A DNA stretch of 38,478 nucleotides from Muribaculaceae bacterium (lineage in GTDB: Bacteria > Bacteroidota > Bacteroidia > Bacteroidales > Muribaculaceae). The DNA lies in assembly GCA_029061225.1 (NCBI GenBank), contig JAIDSM010000043.1:1-38478 (forward strand). Reading direction: 5' to 3'. The stretch's first letter is position 1, and each line of letters begins with the position of its first letter. Below the pieces are notes generated by a model, which worked only from the letters and a program-made list of their open reading frames with translations, was not told the DNA's origin and made no database searches. Position numbers and translations under genes: made by a program. Shown piece after piece: positions 7,589 through 14,970 of the stretch.

Positions 7589-9436
7589 ATGAAATATAGA
7601 TTACTCTTCTCCGCACTGTTTATGGCGTCTATAGCAACCACTCCTGTAAAGGCAGAGACAATGGATTTCAGCTACGACACATTCGGAGAAGCACCCGACT
7701 GGTTCGGATACAAGAAGGCCGAAACCTATGACGTGGCCATACATATAGACAATCCTGTATTGATAGGAAAACGGATTTTAGGAATACGTGTTCCTGTCAA
7801 CGCACAGGCTGAAAATATTGACGGCTGCAAAGGATGGCTTTCGCAGCAGCTTGATGCCGAGACCATCGATAAGCAATCAGTGTTTAATCCAGACATTACT
7901 TCTGTCGAAGGAAAGTTTACCGGTGGATTTCTTACGGTATCCTTCCAGGAGCCAGTGCAGATTCCCGATGACGGCATCTACATAGGCTACAGCTATAATA
8001 TTATCACCGTAGACGATACAAACTATAAGAGTGTAGCCGTGACAGACGGCAAAACATCAGGTGGCCTCTGGGTGCATTCCTCCCTTACTCAGAAGACCTG
8101 GGCCGACATGGCGAAACGAAGCTCACTGGTCAGTGTGATGACAGTCATCATGGAGGGCGACTTTCTCAAGGATGCGGCCCTCCCTTCCTTTTCAGAAGAT
8201 ATCAGGATTGCGGAAGGGGAGAACTCCCTTATTCCATTGGAAGTGACCAATATCGGTAGTGCCGGCATATCATCTATAGAATATGCCTACGATATTTCCG
8301 GAATAAAGGGTACAGGTGTGTATGAGTTTCCTTCTCCCGTACCCTCCGTCTACGGAAGGAAAGTAATCGCTATGATCGAGATTGATCCGGTCGAAGGACT
8401 CGGAGAGACATCTCTTTCCTTGAGTGTTCTAAAGGTCAATGGGAAATCCAATGAAGCATCCGATATTGATGTCTCCATACCGGTGATGGTCCAGAAGTTT
8501 GTCCCTGTATATCGTCCTCTTGTCGAAGAATACACCGGGCTGAACTGTGGCTTTTGTCCGCGAGGCTACGTGATGCTCGAACAGATGAAGGGATCCTATG
8601 GAGACCGCTTCGTGGCCCTCTCCTATCACTCGTCGGGATGGGAAAGTAATGCCATGGATTGCATCAAGGTCTCCGAGTTCCCTGTTGACCCGACGGGGTA
8701 TCCGGCCGCCTCCCTCAATAGGAATCAGACTGTTGATCCTTCAAAAATACCAGCATTATGGGAAAAGTGCTATATGAATCCGACCCAGGCAGAGGTAATG
8801 GTAGACTGGATATGGACCGACGATTCCAATTCCAGATTGAAGGCGGAGGCCAACGTGCGGTTCCTTCAGGATATCGAAGGATCTGACTATAGGATAGCAT
8901 TCATCATGCTTGCTGATGGACTATCCAACCCCAAATGGGTTCAGTCAAATTATTATTGCAATGAACAGCGTACCGAAGAATACAGCAGCCATTTCTGGGA
9001 TCTCTTTATCGGACAAGACGAACACCTGACAGGCTTGACCTTCAACGACATCGTAGTCCATGCCTCGGATTATAAGGGGATCGAGGGGTCGTTGCCTTCC
9101 GACATCGCCTGTGGCGAATGGTATGAGTATTCATATGAGATAGATCCAGAGGAGATAGTCAATCTTAAAGGCACCCACATTGTGAATGATTTCAATCTTA
9201 CTCGTATGGTGGCTGTCATTGTCGACGGACGAAACGGAAAACCGATCAACTGCATATCTTCATCCTATCCTTCCGGCGGCAACGCGACAGAAATGACAGT
9301 CGAAGAAGAGAGTACGAAAGAACTGCTGTATTTCGATATGCAGGGCCGTAGGATTGTATGCCCCGACAAAGGAATGTATATCAAGACGGAAATACTTAAC
9401 GATGGAAGCCTAAAGACTTCCAAAATGATAAAATAG
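7589..9436 (+). CDS. Omp28-related secreted protein, first tandem paralogue
   Basis: This 615-residue protein has a signal peptide (MKYRLLFSALFMASIATTPVKA). Its N-terminal half is beta-rich, and an Omp28-type thioredoxin-like domain starts near residue 303 (VEEYTGLNCGFCPRGYV). The CxxC pair is C320 and C323. The tail (FDMQGRRIVCPDKGMYIK... SKMIK) looks like a T9SS sorting signal. Omp28-like proteins are known as Bacteroidota outer-membrane or surface proteins. The CGFC motif suggests a redox or disulfide role, but the family function is not established. The next gene starts 2 bp after the stop and is a clear paralogue of similar length and layout. Confidence 0.83.
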   Translation: MKYRLLFSALFMASIATTPVKAETMDFSYDTFGEAPDWFGYKKAETYDVAIHIDNPVLIGKRILGIRVPVNAQAENIDGCKGWLSQQLDAETIDKQSVFNPDITSVEGKFTGGFLTVSFQEPVQIPDDGIYIGYSYNIITVDDTNYKSVAVTDGKTSGGLWVHSSLTQKTWADMAKRSSLVSVMTVIMEGDFLKDAALPSFSEDIRIAEGENSLIPLEVTNIGSAGISSIEYAYDISGIKGTGVYEFPSPVPSVYGRKVIAMIEIDPVEGLGETSLSLSVLKVNGKSNEASDIDVSIPVMVQKFVPVYRPLVEEYTGLNCGFCPRGYVMLEQMKGSYGDRFVALSYHSSGWESNAMDCIKVSEFPVDPTGYPAASLNRNQTVDPSKIPALWEKCYMNPTQAEVMVDWIWTDDSNSRLKAEANVRFLQDIEGSDYRIAFIMLADGLSNPKWVQSNYYCNEQRTEEYSSHFWDLFIGQDEHLTGLTFNDIVVHASDYKGIEGSLPSDIACGEWYEYSYEIDPEEIVNLKGTHIVNDFNLTRMVAVIVDGRNGKPINCISSSYPSGGNATEMTVEEESTKELLYFDMQGRRIVCPDKGMYIKTEILNDGSLKTSKMIK

Positions 9437-9438
9437 AC

Positions 9439-11289
9439 ATGAAAAGCAGATTAATTGCGGTTTCAGCGATATGCGCAGCCTGCATCACATCAAATGCTGA
9501 AACATTAGATTTCACTTACAACTATACCGAGGCATCACCTTCCGCCTACGGCAAGGACAAGGCCGAGACAGTCGACGTTGCCATAAGATTGGCATCTCCA
9601 GCGATGGTTGGTAAAAAGGTGACTGCTCTTTCCGTGCCGGTATTCGGAGATGTCTCCGACCTGAGTGGATTCCAGGGTTTCCTGACCACAGAGCTCAAGA
9701 CTAAGAATCAGAACAAGGCAAAGGTGAATGATCCGGACATATGCGCCATAGACGGTACTTATACCGACGGAATGCTGTCTGTCAATTTCACGGAACCGTA
9801 TACAATCACCGAGAAGGGAGTCTACGTCGGATACTCAGTGACCATAACAGGAGGGGAGTCTGGAGACTCAGGAAAACCTGTGGCCGTTGTGCCGGGAAGT
9901 GTTCCTGACAGTTTCTGGTTTCACTCTACTTCAAGTGTACAGAAATGGAGCGACTATGCTACAAGATACGACCTGATAAGCGATATGACGGTTTCTCTTG
10001 AAGGGGGCTTTCCTGAAAATGCAGCTGTAATTCAGATTCCCGAAAAGATCTATGCGGGGATAGGCACTGACGCTACCGCCGACGTGGTCATAGCCAATCA
10101 AGGACTTGAGGAAATAAAGTCCATCGCCTACAGTTATGAGGCAGCCGGGATCAGCGGGACAGGAGAATATGTCTTCCGGGAGCCGATCCCCGGTAAAATT
10201 GGATATCCTGCTGAAGTCTCTCTGCCAATAGGCATATATCGTGAAACCGCACAGGGAGAGCTAAGCATAATGATCGATAAGGTAAACGGCAAGTCTAACG
10301 AACTGACCGCTGCTACATCCTCAGCTCCGTTTGAGGTAATGCCGTTCGTGCCGAGGAATAGGCCTTTAGTCGAGGAATATACGGGGTTGAACTGCGGATG
10401 GTGTCCCATGGGATATGTCACGTTGGCAGAGATGAATGAAATATACGGCCGCGATTTCGTAGCTCTTTCCTATCATTCCTCTTCTTTTGAACAAGAGTCA
10501 GAGATGGTGTATCTTTCTACCTCTCAATTCCCGTATCAGCCTTCCGGATATCCGGCTTCTCAAGTCAACAGGATCACTTCCCCTTCAGTGGACGACATTC
10601 CCAAGACATGGGAGTCTCAACGTCGTAATATGCCCTGTGGCGAAGTGGAAGTTGTGCTTGACTGGGCTGACGACAGCAGAAAGACACTTAAAGCCGTCTC
10701 GAAGACAAGATTCATTCATGACATAGACGATTCTCCTTATCTCGTCACGTTCGCCCTGGTAGCTGATGGGCTTTCCAACCCCAAATGGGCCCAGTATAAC
10801 GCATATTCGTTCGACGATACCGACGTCTCCGGACTTACAGGCAAATGGTGGGATCTATTCGTGCATGCCAATCGTTATGTATTCGGACTCGTTTTCGACG
10901 ATGTGGTGCTTAGTTTCCCGGATGCCAAGGGTATTCCCGAATCACTTCCCTCTAATATCAAGCAGGGAGAGATCTATGAGAACACCTTCTCCGTAAATAT
11001 CGATGATATCCATAACCTCGCAGGATTGGATGTAGTGAACGACTTCGGATTCGCACGTGTGGTTGCGGTCATAGTCGATTCCAAGACCGGAGCTGTCATA
11101 AATTGCGCTTCCTCAGATTATCCGAGCCAATCCGGAGTCAAGGAGCTCTCCGATAGCGAGGCGACCGCCATCAGATGCGAATTCTACGACCTCACCGGAT
11201 GTCGAGTCTTCAATCCCGGAAACGGTATCTTATTAAAAATTGAGCGCCTCTCCGACGGAAGTGTCCGCACTTCCAAGGTAATACGCTGA
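9439..11289 (+). CDS. Omp28-related secreted protein, second tandem paralogue
   Basis: This 616-residue protein has a signal peptide (MKSRLIAVSAICAACITSNA) and the same domain order as its upstream neighbour. The core VEEYTGLNCGWCPMGYV carries C319 and C322, followed by DFVALSYHSS as in the partner. Both keep the LVADGLSNPKWxQ and VNDFxxxRxVAVIVD blocks and a tail ending in DGSxxTSKxIx. It follows the first copy by 2 bp, so the pair is co-transcribed and arose by tandem duplication. A rho-independent terminator follows at 11317-11358. Confidence 0.83.
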   Translation: MKSRLIAVSAICAACITSNAETLDFTYNYTEASPSAYGKDKAETVDVAIRLASPAMVGKKVTALSVPVFGDVSDLSGFQGFLTTELKTKNQNKAKVNDPDICAIDGTYTDGMLSVNFTEPYTITEKGVYVGYSVTITGGESGDSGKPVAVVPGSVPDSFWFHSTSSVQKWSDYATRYDLISDMTVSLEGGFPENAAVIQIPEKIYAGIGTDATADVVIANQGLEEIKSIAYSYEAAGISGTGEYVFREPIPGKIGYPAEVSLPIGIYRETAQGELSIMIDKVNGKSNELTAATSSAPFEVMPFVPRNRPLVEEYTGLNCGWCPMGYVTLAEMNEIYGRDFVALSYHSSSFEQESEMVYLSTSQFPYQPSGYPASQVNRITSPSVDDIPKTWESQRRNMPCGEVEVVLDWADDSRKTLKAVSKTRFIHDIDDSPYLVTFALVADGLSNPKWAQYNAYSFDDTDVSGLTGKWWDLFVHANRYVFGLVFDDVVLSFPDAKGIPESLPSNIKQGEIYENTFSVNIDDIHNLAGLDVVNDFGFARVVAVIVDSKTGAVINCASSDYPSQSGVKELSDSEATAIRCEFYDLTGCRVFNPGNGILLKIERLSDGSVRTSKVIR

Positions 11290-11316
11290 CACCTGTCTCA
11301 GATTATAAATTGCAAG

Positions 11317-11358
11317 CCCCGAAGAATTCTGACGGAATTCCTCGGGGTTCATTTATTT
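11317..11358 (+). terminator. Rho-independent terminator after the Omp28-like pair
   Basis: The stem CCCCGAAGAATTC (11317-11329) pairs with GAATTCCTCGGGG (11335-11347) with one mismatch around a TGACG loop. A T-rich tail follows (TTCATTTATTTC). It lies 28 bp after the stop at 11289. Confidence 0.8.
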
Positions 11359-11427
11359 CAGTCAACTCAAAACTTAAAACTCCATAACTTTTTTGAGTAT
11401 TTTTACTCTATATTCCGAATTTTTCAT

Positions 11428-11435
11428 TAACTTTG
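11428..11435 (+). promoter_or_regulatory. -7 box (TAACTTTG) for the SDR/GltD-like operon
   Basis: TAACTTTG is one of the commonest Bacteroidota -7 boxes. A matching -33 TTTG is not seen at 19-21 nt. It lies 110 bp upstream of the SDR start, leaving a leader of roughly 105 nt. Confidence 0.6.
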
Positions 11436-11441
11436 CATATC

Positions 11442-11501
11442 GGCAAGATTTGACGCTTTCGCGTACTCTGCTCCTTTGCTGCTCCGCGTGAGGATCTTGC
11501 C
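11442..11501 (+). other. Structured 5' leader of the SDR gene
   Basis: GGCAAGAT (11442-11449) pairs with ATCTTGCC (11494-11501), closing a domain that contains a small ACGC-TTTC-GCGT hairpin (11453-11464). It begins just after the predicted transcription start. It does not match a riboswitch class I know, and there is no obvious leader peptide. Confidence 0.4.
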
Positions 11502-11545
11502 TGCAGATAGAATCTTTTCGAAACTAAACCTAAATATTTACGACA

Positions 11546-12337
11546 ATGGTAAATTTCTCACTTGAGGGCAAGGTAGCCCTCGTGACCGGTGGTGTCTACG
11601 GCATCGGTTTCGCCATCGCAAAGGCCCTTCATGAGGCCGGAGCGAAAATCGTCTACAACTGCAACACTCAGAAATCTATGGATCTGGGTATCGCCAACTA
11701 TAAGGAAGCCGGAATCGAGGCTAAAGGCTATCTATGCGACGTCACCGATGAAGAAGCCGTGAAGGCCATGGTGGAAGACGTAGAGAAGACCGTAGGCACT
11801 ATCGATATCCTCGTCAACAACGCAGGTATCATCAAGCGTATCCCGATGACCGACATGGATGTGAAGGATTTCCGTCAGGTGGTAGACATCGACCTCGTAG
11901 CTCCATTCATCTGCGCCAAGGCTGTGATACCCGGCATGATCAAGAAAGGACACGGCAAGATCATCAACATCTGCTCCATGATGAGCGAACTCGGCCGCGA
12001 GACCGTCAGCGCTTACGCGGCTGCCAAGGGTGGCCTCAAGATGCTGACCCGCAATATCTGCTCTGAATTCGGCGAGCACAACATCCAGTGCAACGGCATC
12101 GGCCCCGGCTATATTGCCACTCCGCAGACAGCGCCTCTCCGCGAGATCCAGCCTGACGGCAGCCGTCATCCCTTCGACCAGTTCATCATCGCGAAGACTC
12201 CCGCAGGCCGCTGGGGAACTCCCGAAGACCTCATGGGTCCCGCAGTGTTCCTTGCATCTGACGCCTCAGACTTCGTAAACGGCCACGTCCTTTATGTAGA
12301 CGGCGGTATCCTCGCATATATCGGTAAGCAGCCTTAA
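11546..12337 (+). CDS. SDR-family oxidoreductase, gluconate 5-dehydrogenase-like
   Basis: This is a 263-residue classical short-chain dehydrogenase. The nucleotide-binding motif TGGVYGIG follows the first strand, NNAG is present, and the catalytic set is the Ser in NICSMMSE with YAAAK (SAYAAAKGG). The region GPGYIATPQTAPLREIQPDGSRHPFDQFI is characteristic of the gluconate 5-dehydrogenase / 2-deoxy-gluconate 3-dehydrogenase branch in Bacteroidales. The likely reaction is NAD(P)-dependent interconversion of a keto-sugar acid, as in hexuronate/pectin catabolism. That would fit the nearby pectate lyase, although no kduI is adjacent. The exact substrate cannot be read from sequence. The GltD-like gene starts 2 bp after the stop. 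Confidence 0.85.
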   Translation: MVNFSLEGKVALVTGGVYGIGFAIAKALHEAGAKIVYNCNTQKSMDLGIANYKEAGIEAKGYLCDVTDEEAVKAMVEDVEKTVGTIDILVNNAGIIKRIPMTDMDVKDFRQVVDIDLVAPFICAKAVIPGMIKKGHGKIINICSMMSELGRETVSAYAAAKGGLKMLTRNICSEFGEHNIQCNGIGPGYIATPQTAPLREIQPDGSRHPFDQFIIAKTPAGRWGTPEDLMGPAVFLASDASDFVNGHVLYVDGGILAYIGKQP

Positions 12338-12339
12338 TA

Positions 12340-13650
12340 ATGAACGAGGAATTCAAGGAAGTCGCTGAAAGCTACACACTCCCCGAAGCCATCAAGGAGG
12401 CGCAGAGATGCCTCCACTGCAAGGTACCCGGTTGCAAGAAGGGATGCCCCATCAGCAACGATATCCCCGACTGGATAGGTGAACTCGCCCACGGCAATTT
12501 CGGAAACGCCATCGAGATAATCCACAACCGCAGCAACCTGCCTGCGGTATGCGGACGCGTATGCGCCCACGAGCGCCAGTGCGAGGGCAACTGCGTGCTC
12601 GCTAAGAAAGGTCAGGCCATCCATATCGGAAAGCTCGAGCGCTTCGTGGCCGACTTCGACAGCGAGGCAGGTTGGAGCCATGAGAACATCCCGGAGAAGA
12701 CACGCGGTCGCGTGGCTGTGATCGGTTCCGGCCCCGCAGGACTGACGATCGCAGGCGATCTTGCCCGTCAGGGTTTCCATGTGGAGATATTCGAGATGGG
12801 TATCGAGCCGGGCGGAGTCCTCATGTGGGGAATCCCCGAATACCGTCTGCCAAAGGAAGTGGTACGCCGCGAGATTAAGAAGATAGAGAACCTTGGCGTG
12901 CGTATCCACAACCGCACGACAATCGGCCAGAATTACACCATCGACCGCCTCTTCGAGGAGGGTTTCGACGCCATCTTCATGGGTACCGGTACAAGCCGCC
13001 CCAAGACCCTTGACATCGAGGGAGGACAACATCCCGGTGTGCGTCAGGCCGTATGGTTCCTGCGTCGTGTCAGCCTTTTCAACCAGGGCTTCATAAAGCG
13101 TGACGAGGTAGTCATCGGCGAGGGCGACAAGATAGCCGTCATCGGCTGTGGCAACACAGCCATGGATGCCGCCCGCTCCGCGCTCCGCATGGGAGCTGCC
13201 GAGGTCACGGTGATCTACCACCGCGACATCAACAGCATGTCGGCCCTTCGTGCCGAATATGACGAGGCTGTGGAGGAAGGCGTGAAGTTTGCGTGGAACA
13301 CCAACGTTGTCAAGGTAAACGGCGCCGAAGGACTCCGCCTCGAATCCATCGAGATCGAGCAGGACGGCGAGCGCAAGGTGATGCCTGTCGACCGCGTTAT
13401 AATGGCTGTGGGCTCGGCTCCGGCATCGCGTATCGTAGACTCCACCGAGGGTATAGACGTAGACGACAGAGGCTATGTGCTGACACGTGAGACTCCCTAC
13501 GGAATGACAACCCGCAAGGGTGTCTTCGCCGGAGGCGACGTCACCAACCGCCCCGCCACAGTGGTACATGCCATGCAGGATGCCAAACGCGTTGCGGAAG
13601 GCATAGCCAAATACATCGACGCCATCAAGCTGATCGAATCCATCGGCTGA
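12340..13650 (+). CDS. GltD/NfnB-like NADPH flavoprotein (glutamate synthase small-subunit family)
   Basis: This 436-residue protein has an N-terminal Cys-rich Fe-S binding region (CLHCKVPGCKKGCP and CGRVCAHERQCEGNC), an FAD-binding GSGPAGL motif and a second dinucleotide motif GCGNTAMDAARSALRMG. It ends with the FAD-contact block GVFAGGDVTNRPATVVHAM. Members are the beta subunit of glutamate synthase, the SudA/NfnB subunit of ferredoxin:NADP oxidoreductases, or stand-alone enzymes. No GltB large subunit or SudB/NfnA partner lies in the window, so its redox partner is unknown. Its 2-bp spacing to the SDR gene implies co-expression. A symmetric terminator lies 152 bp downstream. Confidence 0.85.
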   Translation: MNEEFKEVAESYTLPEAIKEAQRCLHCKVPGCKKGCPISNDIPDWIGELAHGNFGNAIEIIHNRSNLPAVCGRVCAHERQCEGNCVLAKKGQAIHIGKLERFVADFDSEAGWSHENIPEKTRGRVAVIGSGPAGLTIAGDLARQGFHVEIFEMGIEPGGVLMWGIPEYRLPKEVVRREIKKIENLGVRIHNRTTIGQNYTIDRLFEEGFDAIFMGTGTSRPKTLDIEGGQHPGVRQAVWFLRRVSLFNQGFIKRDEVVIGEGDKIAVIGCGNTAMDAARSALRMGAAEVTVIYHRDINSMSALRAEYDEAVEEGVKFAWNTNVVKVNGAEGLRLESIEIEQDGERKVMPVDRVIMAVGSAPASRIVDSTEGIDVDDRGYVLTRETPYGMTTRKGVFAGGDVTNRPATVVHAMQDAKRVAEGIAKYIDAIKLIESIG

Positions 13651-13653
13651 TCA

Positions 13654-13752
13654 GAGTAGCAAGCACACTCCGTGTGCGTCCCCGCGCATTTAAGGAGACT
13701 CCCCAGAGTAGCAAGCACACTCCGTGTGCGTCCCTACGTATGTAAGGAGACG
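13654..13752 (+). repeat. Two tandem REP-like units (GTAG plus GCACAC-TCC-GTGTGC hairpin)
   Basis: Two 52-bp units start at 13654 and 13706. Each has AGAGTAGCAA, then a hairpin GCACAC/GTGTGC with a TCC loop (13663-13677; 13715-13729), then GTCCC and TAAGGAGAC. GTAG occupies 13656-13659 and 13708-13711. They follow directly after the GltD-like stop and could stabilise the mRNA 3' end. Confidence 0.75.
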
Positions 13753-13802
13753 TTTTCGATGACATCAAAATGCACATTTACGTAGTGTCGGCACTATAAG
13801 AA

Positions 13803-13838
13803 AAAAGGAGGAAGCTCAATTTTGAGCTTCCTCCTTTT
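13803..13838. terminator. Bidirectional rho-independent terminator
   Basis: A perfect 17-bp stem, AAAAGGAGGAAGCTCAA (13803-13819) with its complement (13822-13838), is flanked by an A-run on the left and TTTT on the right. It lies between the convergent GltD-like (+) and WYL (-) genes and should stop transcription from both sides. Confidence 0.9.
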
Positions 13839-13849
13839 CTATCCTAACG

Positions 13850-13874
13850 GTAGGGACGCACGGCTCGTGCGTCC
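13850..13874 (+). repeat. REP-like element: GTAG plus perfect hairpin
   Basis: GTAG (13850-13853) is followed by a palindrome with arms GGACGCACG and CGTGCGTCC (13854-13874). The identical element lies in inverted orientation at 14908-14932, on the other side of the WYL gene. Confidence 0.75.
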
Positions 13875-13926
13875 GCGCGCGTCCCATCTCTTTACTGGCA
13901 AATGATTATGAGTTTTGAGTTCAGCC

Positions 13927-13977
13927 AATTATGCATTATGCATCATGAATTATGCATTATAGAATTATGCATTATAG
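13927..13977. repeat. ATGCAT-type AT-rich repeats
   Basis: Several AATTATGCATTAT(G/A) units lie here and again at 14935-14966. The WYL stop codon and its last two codons fall inside this repeat array. Confidence 0.65.
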
Positions 13978-14858
13978 TTAGAAAGCGTCTTCCTCAGCCG
14001 CTCTATCATCATCACCTGAAGCTCTCGGGGAGCTATCACCGTAACGTCCGGCCCCATTGCCATCAGCTCGCTGACCAGTTCATAGTTGAGCTTAAGCCTG
14101 TAGCTGAATACTGAGTAGAAGTCATGTATCTCCTCCCGCTGCGAATGATGGAGCGGAAGGGCTCGCAGATACTTGGCACGTGTGGATGAAGTCTGGATCA
14201 CCACATCACGGACTGGAGCCTTTGAGGAGGTGATTCCGATGATGCTGCCGAAAAAAGTCTCCATCTTAATCCCTCGCGGCATCTTGAATTTCGTAGAAGT
14301 GACTTCCATCTCCGTTACGCGGTCAAGAGCGTAGGTGCGCAGACCTCCGCCGTCTTTTTCTCCGAACATATACCATCTCTGCTTATACAGCTTCAGAAAG
14401 TAGGGTGCGAAGAGGATTCCTACCTCCGGACGTGAGCGTGCGAATCCGGCATAGGTGAAGACCACCATATGGTTTTTGCTCATGGCCTTTGAGACGATAG
14501 GCAGGAACTCCCTGGCCGACGGGACATCCTCGATTTCCACCCGGCCTGACGAGGAACCCAACTCCTGCATCACGCTTGTCGCCGCCGAGTTGTTGAGCGT
14601 CCAGTCGGTAAACTGCTTCACGTATGGTGACTCATTTGAGTCGATACGGTAAGCGCCGTCGGGGTCGCACAGTATCTCGATGCTGAAGGTTTCTTCAATG
14701 GCGCGCCTGTATTTATAGAATGTGCGGTCGGCCATTGGATTGCCCCCCGAATAGGGGGACTTGATCCAAAGGTCGTTGAGGTCGTTTTTCGAGATACGTC
14801 CATGCTTAAGGATTGTATCTACGATCCATATATAGTATGCTACCTTGTCTTTTGCCAT
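13965..14858 (-). CDS. WYL-domain transcriptional regulator
   Basis: This 297-residue protein has an N-terminal helix-turn-helix region (about residues 10-75, with ISKNDLNDLW... ADRTFYKYRRAIEETF). A WYL domain follows from about residue 120, with VVFTYAGF and FAPYFLKLYKQRWYMFGE (RWYMFG in place of the core WYL strand) and RTYALDRVTEMEV. WYL domains bind small ligands or nucleic acid and often control stress, DNA-damage or defence genes. It is monocistronic, flanked by inverted REP elements and AT repeats. No operator is obvious. The C-terminal residues YNA come from the repeat DNA. Confidence 0.9.
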   Translation of the reverse strand: MAKDKVAYYIWIVDTILKHGRISKNDLNDLWIKSPYSGGNPMADRTFYKYRRAIEETFSIEILCDPDGAYRIDSNESPYVKQFTDWTLNNSAATSVMQELGSSSGRVEIEDVPSAREFLPIVSKAMSKNHMVVFTYAGFARSRPEVGILFAPYFLKLYKQRWYMFGEKDGGGLRTYALDRVTEMEVTSTKFKMPRGIKMETFFGSIIGITSSKAPVRDVVIQTSSTRAKYLRALPLHHSQREEIHDFYSVFSYRLKLNYELVSELMAMGPDVTVIAPRELQVMMIERLRKTLSNYNA

Positions 14859-14907
14859 TTTGTATAGCTTTCAGTTATTAGCGGTCAGCGGGCAGTCGTC
14901 GGCAGAC

Positions 14908-14932
14908 GGACGCACGAGCCGTGCGTCCCTAC
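14908..14932 (-). repeat. REP-like element (reverse orientation)
   Basis: On the minus strand this is GTAG followed by the same palindrome as at 13850-13874. It is followed on the plus strand by ATGCATTATG repeats up to about 14966. Confidence 0.75.
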
Positions 14933-14970
14933 CAATTATGCATTATGCATTATGAATTATGCATTCCTAC

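Noticed and set aside
12334-13569. 411-codon minus-strand frame opposite the GltD-like gene
   Set aside because: It is a shadow of a GC-rich gene whose plus-strand product has complete FeS, FAD and NADPH motifs; the antisense product is His/Val/Asp-rich and matches nothing.
13654-13752. Tandem repeats as a CRISPR array
   Set aside because: Only two 52-bp units with a GTAG hairpin and no spacer pattern or cas genes; they belong to the REP-like family.
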